Shown: piece after piece, positions 6,699-14,645 of the stretch
Layout of the letters: every line of letters starts with the position of its first letter
Numbering within the stretch: the stretch's first letter is position 1
Assembly: GCF_013249045.1 (NCBI RefSeq)
Contig: NZ_JABRWP010000002.1
Span: 488,354 to 552,353, forward strand
DNA from: Winogradskyella eckloniae
GTDB lineage: Bacteria; Bacteroidota; Bacteroidia; Flavobacteriales; Flavobacteriaceae
Direction: 5' to 3'
DNA: 64,000 bases
Notes under the pieces: generated by a model
Told to the model about the DNA's origin: nothing
Seen by the model: the letters and a program-made list of their open reading frames with translations, nothing else
Database searches by the model: none
Position numbers and translations under genes: made by a program

Positions 6699-7655
6699 AA
6701 TCAGGAAAATAAAGTTGAATCTTTGAAGGAAGAATTAACTGAAACCCATAATAGAATAAAACCTTTTATTCACAAAACACCAGTATTAAGTTCTAGCTTA
6801 ATAAATGAAATGGTTGGAACAAACGTTGTGTTTAAATGCGAGAACTTCCAAAAAATGGGAGCGTTTAAAATGCGAGGAGCAACAAACGCGATTTTATCCT
6901 TTTCTGATGAGGAAAGACAAAACGGAGTCGTAACACATTCTTCAGGTAATTTTGCACAAGCGGTTTCATTAGCAGCATTAAAATTAGCCGTGAAAGCTTA
7001 TATTGTAATGCCGGAAAACGCACCGCAAGTCAAAAAAAATGCAGTTAAAACTTATGGAGGAGAAATTATAGAATGTGAATCCACACCAAAAGCAAGGGAA
7101 GCTACTGCGAATAAAATAAAAGAAGAAACGGGAGCTTCGTTTTTGCATCCATCCAATCAAGATGAGGTCATTTATGGCAATAGTACAGCAGCTATGGAAT
7201 TGCTTGAGGAATATCCAGATTTAGATGTGATTTTAACGCCAGTTGGAGGAGGTGGACTCATTGCAGGAACAGCTTTGGCAGCACACTATTTTTCAAACAA
7301 TTGTAAAGTTATTGGTGGAGAACCGATGGAAGCTGATGATGCGTATCGTTCTTTAATTTCAGGTAAAATAGAAACAAATGATAGTTTTTATACAATAGCA
7401 GATGGCTTAAGAACACATTTGGGTGATCGTAATTTCCCAATTATTCAAAAGCATGTGGATAAGATTATTCGTGTTGAAGAAGATGAAATTATAAATGCTA
7501 TGAAATTGATTTGGGAGCGCATGAAGATTATTGTAGAACCTTCATGCGCAGTCCCATTTGCAGCAGTGTTAAAGAATAAGGAAGAATTTAAAAATAAGAA
7601 CGTCGGCATTATTTTGTCGGGCGGAAATGTAGATGTAATAAACCTACCATTTTAA
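6306..7655 (+). CDS. In-frame fusion: DUF559 nuclease-like domain followed by a serine/threonine dehydratase or racemase (PLP)
   Basis: From the ATG at 6306 the 449-residue frame encodes two proteins normally separate. Residues 1-115 are a DUF559 domain related to very-short-patch-repair nucleases (LLWENIKNKALGVQFHRQVP, DYIVDFYCHE, EIDGNSHD with E66 and D68, VEFIRFSDLDV). Residues 121-133 are the translated right R2 repeat (TPLKSPQGDN). From about residue 138 there is a complete fold-type II PLP enzyme with Schiff-base lysine K188 in AFKMRGA, SSGNFAQA and a glycine-rich VGGGGL loop; family members are threonine dehydratase and serine racemase. No ATG exists at the old enzyme start; a TTG at 6723 could restart it. 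The enzyme's role in the paa operon is unclear. Confidence 0.8.
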   Translation: MKNKIIPYNSKLKEYARALRKNSTLAEVLLWENIKNKALGVQFHRQVPMLDYIVDFYCHELMLAIEIDGNSHDFRYFEDAKRQNKLENEGVEFIRFSDLDVKNNMFSVSLSLEEKVKELKTPLKSPQGDNTNQENKVESLKEELTETHNRIKPFIHKTPVLSSSLINEMVGTNVVFKCENFQKMGAFKMRGATNAILSFSDEERQNGVVTHSSGNFAQAVSLAALKLAVKAYIVMPENAPQVKKNAVKTYGGEIIECESTPKAREATANKIKEETGASFLHPSNQDEVIYGNSTAAMELLEEYPDLDVILTPVGGGGLIAGTALAAHYFSNNCKVIGGEPMEADDAYRSLISGKIETNDSFYTIADGLRTHLGDRNFPIIQKHVDKIIRVEEDEIINAMKLIWERMKIIVEPSCAVPFAAVLKNKEEFKNKNVGIILSGGNVDVINLPF

Positions 7656-7663
7656 AGCGTCTG

Positions 7664-7699
7664 AGTATTGTCCCTAGAGGGGACTTTAGGGGTGTTTTA
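7664..7699 (+). repeat. Solo R2 repeat downstream of the PLP enzyme
   Basis: AGTATTGTCCC, TAGAGGGGAC, then TTTAGGGGTG; it differs from the 36-bp terminal repeats of the DUF559 element only around the inner palindrome (CCCTAGAGGGG). It has the same orientation as the left end at 6241, starting 9 bases after the enzyme stop. It could be the scar of an element without cargo. Confidence 0.75.
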
Positions 7700-7730
7700 G
7701 AAAAAGTTAAGAACAAAAGTTTAATTAAAA

Positions 7731-7751
7731 GTTACCCACTTTCGTGGGCAT
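7731..7751. repeat. R1 hairpin (3'-half type) 4 bases before the paaH start codon
   Basis: GTTACCCAC, loop TTTC, GTGGGCAT. The stem CCCAC/GTGGG is changed on both arms relative to other R1 copies, so pairing is preserved. The hairpin ends at 7751, and the paaH ATG is at 7756. Confidence 0.7.
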
Positions 7752-7755
7752 AAAC

Positions 7756-8931
7756 ATGAACATAGGAATTATAGGTTCAGGAACCATGGGAAGTGGTATT
7801 GCGCAAGTCGCAGCAACTGCTGGTTGTACAGTTAAATTATACGATACTAATCAAGCAGCTTTAGATAAAGCAAAAGCGAGTTTGGAGAAAATTTTAAATC
7901 GTTTAATTGAAAAAGGTCGAATAGATACGGAAGAAAAAAACAGAATTCAAGGTAATATTCAATATATAGATAGTTTAAAAGATTTAGGAGATTCTAATCT
8001 AACTATCGAAGCAATTATCGAAAATTTAGAAATCAAACAAAAAGTGTTTTCAGAATTGGAAACTTATGTTTCTGAAAATTGCATCATAGCATCAAACACA
8101 TCAAGTTTATCGATTGCTTCTATTGCAGCTTCATTACAAAAACCAGAGCGATGTGTCGGAATTCATTTTTTCAATCCTGCGCCTTTAATGAAATTGGTAG
8201 AGATCATTCCAGCCATTCAAACATCAAAAGAAGTTCTTGAGAAATCAATACAAACAATTTCAGATTGGAAAAAAATTGTGGCTGTTGCTAAAGATACACC
8301 AGGATTTATTGTAAATAGAGTCGCGAGACCTTTTTATGGCGAAGCACTTCGTATTTACGAAGAAGGATTGGCAGATTTTACAACTATAGACAATAGTTTA
8401 AAAAGCATTGGAAAGTTCAGAATGGGACCATTTGAATTGATGGATTTTATAGGAAATGATGTCAACTACACCGTAACCGAAACCGTTTTTACCGCTTTTT
8501 ATTTCGATCCAAGATACAAACCAGCATTCACACAAAAACGCTTTGCTGAAGCAGGATATTTAGGTCGAAAATCAGGAAAAGGTTATTATGATTATGATAA
8601 AAATGGAAAGAAAGTAATGAACACTGATGTCGCGTCGAGCGCAGTCGAGACGTCTCTTTCAGAAACTATTTTCAACAGAGTCCTAGTCATGCTAATCAAC
8701 GAAGCAGCAGACGCACTATTTTTAAATATCGCATCTGCTGAAGATATAGATAATGCCATGACCAAAGGCGTAAATTATCCTAAAGGATTATTGGCTTGGG
8801 CAGACGAAAAAGGTATCGATTGGTGTGTTGAACAGTTAGATGCTTTATATAGCGAATACCACGAAGATAGATACCGTTGTAGTCTATTATTACGAAAAAT
8901 GAACAGAGAGAATAAAACGTTTTTTAATTGA
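7756..8931 (+). CDS. paaH: 3-hydroxyacyl-CoA dehydrogenase PaaH
   Basis: PaaH oxidises 3-hydroxyadipyl-CoA to 3-oxoadipyl-CoA with NAD. The 391-residue protein starts with the Rossmann motif GIIGSGTMGSGIAQ and has NTSSLSI, the catalytic-histidine segment GIHFFNPAPLMKLVEI, and DTPGFIVNRVARPFYGEA, all typical of the family. The GTG at 7744 lies in the R1 hairpin, so the ATG at 7756 is the better start. An R4 repeat is inserted in frame at 8627-8655 (around residues 291-301, TDVASSAVETSL), between the main catalytic part and the second C-terminal helical domain. That is a plausible linker where an insertion would be tolerated. Confidence 0.93.
   Translation: MNIGIIGSGTMGSGIAQVAATAGCTVKLYDTNQAALDKAKASLEKILNRLIEKGRIDTEEKNRIQGNIQYIDSLKDLGDSNLTIEAIIENLEIKQKVFSELETYVSENCIIASNTSSLSIASIAASLQKPERCVGIHFFNPAPLMKLVEIIPAIQTSKEVLEKSIQTISDWKKIVAVAKDTPGFIVNRVARPFYGEALRIYEEGLADFTTIDNSLKSIGKFRMGPFELMDFIGNDVNYTVTETVFTAFYFDPRYKPAFTQKRFAEAGYLGRKSGKGYYDYDKNGKKVMNTDVASSAVETSLSETIFNRVLVMLINEAADALFLNIASAEDIDNAMTKGVNYPKGLLAWADEKGIDWCVEQLDALYSEYHEDRYRCSLLLRKMNRENKTFFN
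8627..8655. repeat. R4 palindromic repeat in frame inside paaH
   Basis: The core is GTCGAGCGCAGTCGAG with flanking GTC/GAC. It is read through as VASSAVET. The same core in the same reading phase occurs in the E2 gene (16742-16771) and E1 gene (19722-19747), giving SSAVE or SSVVE. Confidence 0.75.
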
Positions 8932-8932
8932 A

Positions 8933-9371
8933 GAGGTATTAGAAAATAAGAATTAGGCATTAGTATGAAAAGTGATTATCATTTTAAATTCGAAGATTTA
9001 TTAATATATCAAAAGGCTATGGATTTTGGAGAAATAGTAGATGTATTAGTGAAAAATTTCCCTAATCATGAACTTTATGCCCTTTCATCACAATTTAGAA
9101 GAGCAGCAGATTCTATAGCTTTAAATATAGCGGAAGGTTACCCAGGTTCTGATGCGCAATTTGTAAAGCATATTAATCATGCAATTCATAGCGCTAATGA
9201 ATGCGTAAGTTGTAGTTCAAAAGCAAAAAGGAGAAAGTATATTAGCTTTGAAGAGAATGAAAATAATCGAAAATTAATTTCTGAATTAACAAAAATGATG
9301 TCCTCATTAAGGAAGAAAATTTTAGAACGAAATACGAAAAACTAATCCCTAATACCAAAAAACTAATGCCT
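8933..9371 (+). mobile_element. Four-helix-bundle (S23) cargo element 2, bracketed by inverted R7 tracts
   Basis: The left tract 8933-8964 (GAGGTATTAG ... AATTAGGCATTAG) and right tract 9340-9371 (ACTAATCCCTAATACC ... ACTAATGCC) are degenerate reverse complements built of units such as TAATnCC. They start directly after the paaH stop and run into the paaI start codon. The architecture matches element 1 at 3502-3950, but the repeat sequence is unrelated. Confidence 0.5.
8965..9345 (+). CDS. Four-helix-bundle protein, 23S rRNA intervening-sequence (S23) type
   Basis: The 126-residue protein shows the family pattern clearly: FEDLLIYQKAMDFGEIV for helix 1, FPNHELYALSSQFRRAADSI with the conserved SQxRRA, then ALNIAEGYPGSDAQFVKHIN and a last helix before KMMSSLRKKI. 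It is closer to canonical S23 proteins than the one at 3545-3895. It lies between paaH and paaI, on the operon strand, inside inverted R7 tracts. The molecular role of such free-standing proteins is not known to me. Confidence 0.9.
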   Translation: MKSDYHFKFEDLLIYQKAMDFGEIVDVLVKNFPNHELYALSSQFRRAADSIALNIAEGYPGSDAQFVKHINHAIHSANECVSCSSKAKRRKYISFEENENNRKLISELTKMMSSLRKKILERNTKN

Positions 9372-9776
9372 TTATCTAGTGATAAAATCCCACATAAAAT
9401 GCTTTCCCAAGATGCATACAGCACTTGGCTAGGAATAGAAATTCTAGAGAGCGAATTAGGTCGCTGTAAAGTAGCAATGACTATTAGAAAAGAGATGCTA
9501 AACAGTATGGGTAAAGCACATGGAGGAATTAGTTATTCCTTAGCAGATACGGCATTCGGATTTGCAGCAAACACACATGGTAAATATGCAGTGTCTATAG
9601 AAACAAGTATTAACCATATTGAAGCATTAGAAGAAGGTGATTATTTAACAGCAGAATCTGTTATAGAAAACGTAAAAAACAAACTAGGCTTTAACATTAT
9701 TGAAGTCAAAAGAGGAGAAGAGTTAGTCGCACTTTTTAAGGGTGTTGTTTATAGAACTCAAAAAGATTGGGAATAA
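9366..9776 (+). CDS. paaI: Hotdog-fold acyl-CoA thioesterase PaaI
   Basis: PaaI hydrolyses phenylacetyl-CoA and hydroxylated derivatives, relieving CoA sequestration when the pathway stalls. The 136-residue length fits. The family signature is visible as MLNSMGKAHGGISYSLADTA: the HGG segment and the D two helical turns later are the catalytic region of PaaI-type hotdogs, and the D of SLADTAF is present. The ATG at 9366 lies at the edge of the R7 tract; an alternative start is M12 at 9399, which would remove mostly non-conserved residues. It follows an S23 element and precedes paaJ. Confidence 0.93.
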   Translation: MPLSSDKIPHKMLSQDAYSTWLGIEILESELGRCKVAMTIRKEMLNSMGKAHGGISYSLADTAFGFAANTHGKYAVSIETSINHIEALEEGDYLTAESVIENVKNKLGFNIIEVKRGEELVALFKGVVYRTQKDWE

Positions 9777-9789
9777 AAAAATAATATTA

Positions 9790-9840
9790 ATTTGAAATAG
9801 AAGTTTCAATTTTCGACTTCAATTTCAATTTCAATTTCAA
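9790..9840 (+). repeat. R3 low-complexity tract before paaJ
   Basis: Units such as TTCAATTTTCGACTTCAATT and then TCAATTTCAATTTCAA, like the right-hand tract of the S23 element at 3897-3950 but without a cargo gene. A short inverted part, TTGAAATAGAAGTTTCAA, is at its left end. It ends 2 bases before the paaJ ATG. Confidence 0.65.
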
Positions 9841-9842
9841 AG

Positions 9843-11048
9843 ATGGAAACATACATAATAGACGGAATTAGAACACCAATAGGAAACTACAAAGGCACAT
9901 TATCTGCTGTTCGTACAGACGATTTAGGCGCATTAGTAATCTCAGAAGTTGTAAAACGAAACCCAAACATCCCAAAAGAAGCCTACGACGATGTTATTAT
10001 GGGTTGTGCCAATCAAGCAGGAGAAGACAACCGTAATGTTGCACGTATGTCTTCACTTTTAGCAGGATTACCATATACAGTGCCTGGAGAAACCGTAAAC
10101 AGATTGTGTAGTTCAGGACTATCAGCAATTATTCACGCAAATAGAGCAATAAAAGCAGGCGATGGAGATGTTTTTATTTCTGGTGGTGTGGAAAACATGA
10201 CACGCGGACCCTACGTTATGGCAAAACCTTCATCTGCATTTGGAGGCGATTCAAAACTATACGATTCTACTTTCGGATGGCGATTTATAAATCCGAAAAT
10301 GCACGAAATGTATGGTACAGATGGCATGGGAATGACTGCCGAAAATCTAGTCGAAAAATATAATATTTCTCGCGAAGACCAAGATAAATTCGCACTTTGG
10401 AGTCAGCAAAAGGCAAGTAAAGCACAAGAAAACGGTCGATTAGCAAAAGAAATAGTAACAGTCGAAATTCCGCAACGTAAAAAAGACCCTATTCCATTTT
10501 CAAAAGACGAGTTTATAAAACCAACATCATCTCTTGAAGTTTTGGGAAAACTAAGAGCAGCCTTTAAAAAAGTAGGTGGAAGCGTAACCGCAGGAAATTC
10601 TTCTGGATTAAACGATGGTGCAGCAGCAACCATTATTGCAAGTGAAGATGCAGTAAAAAAGTACAATTTAAAACCATTAGCAAGAATTGTAAGTTCTGCA
10701 GTGGTTGGTGTCGAACCAAGAATCATGGGAATTGGACCTGTACAAGCCTCTAATAAAGCGTTAGAGAAAGCAGGTTTAACCATGGACGATATAGATATCA
10801 TCGAGCTTAATGAAGCTTTTGCAGCACAAGCTTTGGCGTGCATTCGTGCTTGGGGATTGGCAGATAACGACCCAAGAATTAATCCAAACGGAGGAGCAAT
10901 AGCTATTGGTCATCCGCTAGGTGTAACAGGAGCAAGAGTTGCCTATTCTGCAGCTTTAGAGTTGCAGGAGCAAAATAAAAAATACGCTTTAATTACCATG
11001 TGTATTGGTGTAGGTCAAGGGTATGCTTGCGTTATTGAAAGAGTCTAA
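9843..11048 (+). CDS. paaJ: 3-oxoadipyl-CoA/3-oxo-5,6-dehydrosuberyl-CoA thiolase PaaJ
   Basis: PaaJ performs the two thiolytic cleavages that release acetyl-CoA and finally succinyl-CoA. The 401-residue protein shows the thiolase landmarks: nucleophile cysteine in ETVNRLCSSGLSA, GGVENMTRGPY, the NEAFAAQA loop, the histidine in GGAIAIGHPLGVTGAR, and the second active cysteine in MCIGVGQG. The N-terminus IDGIRTPIGNYKG and the length match PaaJ/PcaF rather than generic acetyl-CoA acetyltransferases. The stop codon shares a base with an R1 palindrome. Confidence 0.95.
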   Translation: METYIIDGIRTPIGNYKGTLSAVRTDDLGALVISEVVKRNPNIPKEAYDDVIMGCANQAGEDNRNVARMSSLLAGLPYTVPGETVNRLCSSGLSAIIHANRAIKAGDGDVFISGGVENMTRGPYVMAKPSSAFGGDSKLYDSTFGWRFINPKMHEMYGTDGMGMTAENLVEKYNISREDQDKFALWSQQKASKAQENGRLAKEIVTVEIPQRKKDPIPFSKDEFIKPTSSLEVLGKLRAAFKKVGGSVTAGNSSGLNDGAAATIIASEDAVKKYNLKPLARIVSSAVVGVEPRIMGIGPVQASNKALEKAGLTMDDIDIIELNEAFAAQALACIRAWGLADNDPRINPNGGAIAIGHPLGVTGARVAYSAALELQEQNKKYALITMCIGVGQGYACVIERV

Positions 11049-11250
11049 TTCCTGCGCAGGCAGGAATCTCTTAGTAAAAAGGAAATAAATTCTGGCTAAG
11101 AAAAAACATAGCAAGTAAGTGCGTTAGGGATTGAGGCATTTGTTGAAGCTCTTTTTTGTTTTTCACAAAAAAAGCGACTGCCGAAAGCCCGACCTTTAGG
11201 TAACGCCTAAATAGAATTAATAAATAAAAGATACCTGCCTTCGCAGGCAT
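11048..11250. repeat. Nested repeat block: R1 - R6 (reverse) - R1 in the paaJ-paaZ gap
   Basis: Bases 11048-11067 are an R1 palindrome of 5'-half type (ATTCCTGC ... GCAGGAAT). Bases 11107-11211 hold an R6 copy on the minus strand (GCGTTAGGGATTG at left, GGTAACGCC at right). Bases 11231-11250 are an R1 of 3'-half type (ATACCTGC CTTC GCAGGCAT) ending 5 bases before the paaZ ATG. The two R1 halves are arranged as in the 74-bp elements, with R6 in the middle. Confidence 0.7.
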
Positions 11251-11255
11251 TTGAT

Positions 11256-13793
11256 ATGAAAAAAATACAACACTACGTCCAAGGTTCTTGGACCACAGGA
11301 AAAGAAGAAGGAACACCAATCTTAGATGCAGTAACAGGGGAAGCATTTACTAGTATTGCAATAGAAGGATTAGATGTTCCTGAAATTTTAAACTACGGAC
11401 GAATCAAAGGAGGAGAAGTTCTTCGTAAAATGACCTTCCAAGAGCGTGGAAATATGCTTAAAAAATTAGCATTGTATCTTACCAAAAGAAAAGATGCTTT
11501 TTACGATTTAAGCTACAGAACAGGAGCAACCAAAGTAGACAGTTGGATTGATATTGAAGGAGGTTTTGGTAACCTGTTTGCCAACGCATCATTACGAAAA
11601 TTATTCCCCAATCAACCCTATCATGTAGAAGGCGATGCTATCGATTTGTCTCGTGGTGGACGCTTTATGGCGCATCATATTATGGTACCTAAAAAAGGAG
11701 TAGCAGTGCATATTAACGCATTTAACTTCCCAGTTTGGGGAATGTTAGAAAAATGTGCGGTAAACTGGATGGCAGGAGTTCCTGCTGTGGTGTTGCCTGC
11801 ACCTTCATCATCGTATTTAGCAGAAGCCGTTGCAAGGACTATTATAGATTCTGGAATTTTACCTGAAGGGGCTTTACAAATCATTAACGGAACGGTTAAA
11901 AATATTCTAGACACCGTAGAATCTCAAGATGTTGTAACCTTTACAGGTTCTGCACAAACCGGACGATTGCTAAAAGCACATCCAAGATTAATTCAAGAAT
12001 CGGTGCCTTTTACTATGGAAGCCGATTCTTTAAATGCTTCCATTTTAGGAGAAGATGCCCTTCCTGGAACACCAGAATTCGACCTGTTTGTAAAAGAAGT
12101 TAGAAAGGAAATGACGGTTAAAGCAGGACAAAAATGTACAGCCATTAGACGCATCATTGTTCCTGAGAAATTAGTAGACGATGTACAATTTGCATTAGCA
12201 AAACAGCTAGATAAAGTAACTATTGGAGACCCAAGATTAAAAGAAGTTAGAATGGGTTCTTTAGTCAGTCGTCAACAAGTACAAGCAGTTCGAGATTCGG
12301 TAAACGATTTGTCAAAAGAAGCACAAATTGTGTATGGTAATTTAGACGAAATTAATACCCTTGGAGCAGATGCCAAAAAAGGCGCATTTATTAGTCCGAT
12401 TGTATTACGAGCAGATAAGCCATTTCAAAATACAGTGATTCATGAGCGTGAAGCATTTGGACCAGTAAGTACCATCATGCCTTATAAAAATTTAGACGAA
12501 GCCATTACTTTAGCGCAAATGGGTAAAGGATCTTTGGTGTCTTCCATTGCTACCAATGATGATGCAATTGCTAAAGATTATGTAATAAATGCAGCATCGC
12601 ATCATGGTAGGATTTTAGTTTTAAATAGAGAAAGTGCGAAGCAAAGTACAGGTCATGGTTCGCCATTACCATACTTAGTACATGGTGGTCCAGGACGTGC
12701 TGGTGGAGGCGAAGAAATGGGAGGCATGCGTGGAATTAAGCATTATTTACAGCGTACAGCCATACAAGGTTCGCCAACAACTATTACGGAAATTACTGGA
12801 ATTTATCAGCAAAATGCAAAATACAAGGAAGCAGAACAGCATCCATTTCAATACCATTGGGAAGATATTCAACCAGGTATATCTCTAAAAACACACAAGC
12901 GTACGCTTACCGATAATGATATTCAGAATTTTGCCAATTTAACTTGGGATCATTTTTATGCACATACAGATATTACGTCTTTAGATGGTAGTATTTTCGA
13001 AAAGAGAACAGCGCATGGATATTTTATTATTTCTGCAGCAGCAGGATTGTTTGTGTATCCTAATAAAGGACCTGTAGCAGCTAATTATGGTTTAGATAGT
13101 ATCCGATTTTTAAGACCTTTATATCATAATGATACTATTTATGTGCGTTTAACTTGTAAAGAAAAAGTAGATAGAGATGTTGCTTCTGCAGAACATCCAA
13201 GCGGAATTGTAAAATGGCACGTGGAGGTTTTTGATGCTAATTTTGAAAACCGTCCGGAAAGTCAAAAATCAGACAAAGATAGTCCGTTAGTAGCTGTTGC
13301 AACCATATTAACGATGGTTCAGAAAAAACAAGAGACTTTCGTTGAAATGACAGAAGAAAAAATTGAAGCATGTCTTTCTAATTTAAAAGCAGACGCGAAA
13401 CCTAAATGGGGAATCATGACACCACAACACATGGTGGAGCATTTAGAATACACCTATAAAATTGCTTCAGGAGAAATTCAAGATTTTGAGATTGCCACAC
13501 CAGATAAGATTTTAGACAAAGTGCATCATAGTTTATATGATTATAAAAAGTTTCCTAAAAATACTGCATTTCCACATTTAGAAAAGGACACATTAGAGGA
13601 TTTAAAACATGCCGATTTAGAAACTGCGATTGAAAAATTTAAGGAACAAAGAGAAAAATATATAGAATTTTATAAAGAAAATCCAGAGGTGAAATTGAAA
13701 AATTTGGTTTTTGGAGAGTTAAATAAATACGAAGCGTATCTTTTAGAACGTAAGCATTTGAATCATCATTTTGAGCAATTTGGATTAATATAG
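11256..13793 (+). CDS. paaZ: Bifunctional oxepin-CoA hydrolase / aldehyde dehydrogenase PaaZ with an extra C-terminal DUF1569/DinB-like domain
   Basis: PaaZ opens the oxepin-CoA ring with its MaoC-type hydratase domain and oxidises the resulting aldehyde with its ALDH domain. Residues 1 to about 525 are the ALDH part with E255 and nucleophile C294 (GQKCTAIRR). Residues about 530-690 are the hydratase part with D565 and H570 (TWDHFYAHTD). The protein is 845 residues, about 160 longer than E. coli PaaZ. The additional part, residues about 695-845, has the look of DUF1569/DinB-like four-helix proteins: WGIMTPQHMVEHLEYTY with H729, and ERKHLNHHFEQFG near the end with a histidine cluster. The fusion is seamless; its function is unknown. 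Confidence 0.95.
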   Translation: MKKIQHYVQGSWTTGKEEGTPILDAVTGEAFTSIAIEGLDVPEILNYGRIKGGEVLRKMTFQERGNMLKKLALYLTKRKDAFYDLSYRTGATKVDSWIDIEGGFGNLFANASLRKLFPNQPYHVEGDAIDLSRGGRFMAHHIMVPKKGVAVHINAFNFPVWGMLEKCAVNWMAGVPAVVLPAPSSSYLAEAVARTIIDSGILPEGALQIINGTVKNILDTVESQDVVTFTGSAQTGRLLKAHPRLIQESVPFTMEADSLNASILGEDALPGTPEFDLFVKEVRKEMTVKAGQKCTAIRRIIVPEKLVDDVQFALAKQLDKVTIGDPRLKEVRMGSLVSRQQVQAVRDSVNDLSKEAQIVYGNLDEINTLGADAKKGAFISPIVLRADKPFQNTVIHEREAFGPVSTIMPYKNLDEAITLAQMGKGSLVSSIATNDDAIAKDYVINAASHHGRILVLNRESAKQSTGHGSPLPYLVHGGPGRAGGGEEMGGMRGIKHYLQRTAIQGSPTTITEITGIYQQNAKYKEAEQHPFQYHWEDIQPGISLKTHKRTLTDNDIQNFANLTWDHFYAHTDITSLDGSIFEKRTAHGYFIISAAAGLFVYPNKGPVAANYGLDSIRFLRPLYHNDTIYVRLTCKEKVDRDVASAEHPSGIVKWHVEVFDANFENRPESQKSDKDSPLVAVATILTMVQKKQETFVEMTEEKIEACLSNLKADAKPKWGIMTPQHMVEHLEYTYKIASGEIQDFEIATPDKILDKVHHSLYDYKKFPKNTAFPHLEKDTLEDLKHADLETAIEKFKEQREKYIEFYKENPEVKLKNLVFGELNKYEAYLLERKHLNHHFEQFGLI

Positions 13794-13796
13794 TTT

Positions 13797-13870
13797 GTCA
13801 TTCCTGCGAAGGCAGGAATCCACAACAGAAAAGAATTTTAAATTAGATTCCTGCCTACGCAGGAATGACA
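13797..13870. repeat. 74-bp composite R1 element (inverted pair), copy 1
   Basis: The 5' half 13797-13825 (GTCATTCCTGCGAAGGCAGG, then AATCCACAA) and 3' half 13845-13870 (AGATTCCTGC ... GCAGGAATGACA) are inverted around 19 bases. The total of 74 bp and the 19-base centre are identical to 17937-18010. It looks like a cargo-free form of the GIY-YIG bracket and ends 15 bases before the paaF-like start. Confidence 0.75.
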
Positions 13871-13885
13871 ATAAAAAATAAAAAT

Positions 13886-14638
13886 ATGAGTGAACCTTAT
13901 GTTAAGTTAGAAATAAAAAACGAAGTAGGATACATCCAATTCTTTCATCCAGCACACAATTCCTTACCAGGAAATATTCTGGCCGAATTAGCACAAACCA
14001 TCACAGAAGCCGGAACTAATGATGCTATTAAAGTTATCGTGCTTAAAAGTGGAGGAGATAGAACCTTTTGTGCAGGAGCAAGTTTTAATGAACTTATTCA
14101 TATTAATGATGAAGCTACCGGAAAAGTCTTCTTTTCAGGATTTGCCAACGTGATTAATGCCATGCGTAAATGCCCAAAATTTATTATCGGACGTATTCAA
14201 GGGAAAACCGTTGGAGGAGGTGTTGGTTTAGCTGCTGCAACGGACTATTGTATGGCTACAAAATTTGCAGCAATTAAACTTAGTGAGCTAAATATTGGTA
14301 TTGGGCCATTTGTAGTTGGTCCTGCAATTGAACGTAAAATGGGATTAAGTGCCATGTCGCAAATTGCTATTGATGCCAACACGTTTTATACACCTGAATT
14401 TGCTAAAGACAAAGGATTATATACACATGTTTTTGACTCTACAGAAGCATTAGATGAAGCGGTAAAAACAACTGCAGAACATTTATGTACCTACAATACA
14501 GAAGCAATGCTAGAAATGAAAAAAGTATTCTGGCAAGGCACAGACCATTGGGATGAACTTCTTGCAGAACGTGCAGCAACAAGTGGAAGATTAGTGCTTT
14601 CAGATTTTACAAAAGAAAAACTAAAAGCATTTAAATAG
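13886..14638 (+). CDS. paaF: Enoyl-CoA hydratase/isomerase family protein, probable PaaF (2,3-dehydroadipyl-CoA hydratase)
   Basis: The 250-residue crotonase-fold protein has YIQFFHPAHNSLPGN at the N-terminus, the oxyanion-hole segment DRTFCAGASFNE, and KTVGGGVGLAAATDYCMA. E in KLSELNIGIGP sits where the first crotonase catalytic glutamate is expected; the second is less clear. Given paaG, paaH, paaJ and paaZ upstream, a 2,3-dehydroadipyl-CoA hydratase is the one missing step, so PaaF is the natural reading, but the sequence is divergent. I chose the ATG at 13886; the frame open back to 13865 is the end of the R1 element. It is the last gene of the uninterrupted operon. Confidence 0.72.
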   Translation: MSEPYVKLEIKNEVGYIQFFHPAHNSLPGNILAELAQTITEAGTNDAIKVIVLKSGGDRTFCAGASFNELIHINDEATGKVFFSGFANVINAMRKCPKFIIGRIQGKTVGGGVGLAAATDYCMATKFAAIKLSELNIGIGPFVVGPAIERKMGLSAMSQIAIDANTFYTPEFAKDKGLYTHVFDSTEALDEAVKTTAEHLCTYNTEAMLEMKKVFWQGTDHWDELLAERAATSGRLVLSDFTKEKLKAFK

Positions 14639-14645
14639 GAGAATA

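Noticed and set aside
6241..7655. DUF559-PLP fusion as an assembly or frameshift artefact
   Set aside because: The 36-bp ends match perfectly, frames are open throughout and the downstream enzyme is intact, so a real insertion is the simpler reading. It cannot be fully excluded without reads.
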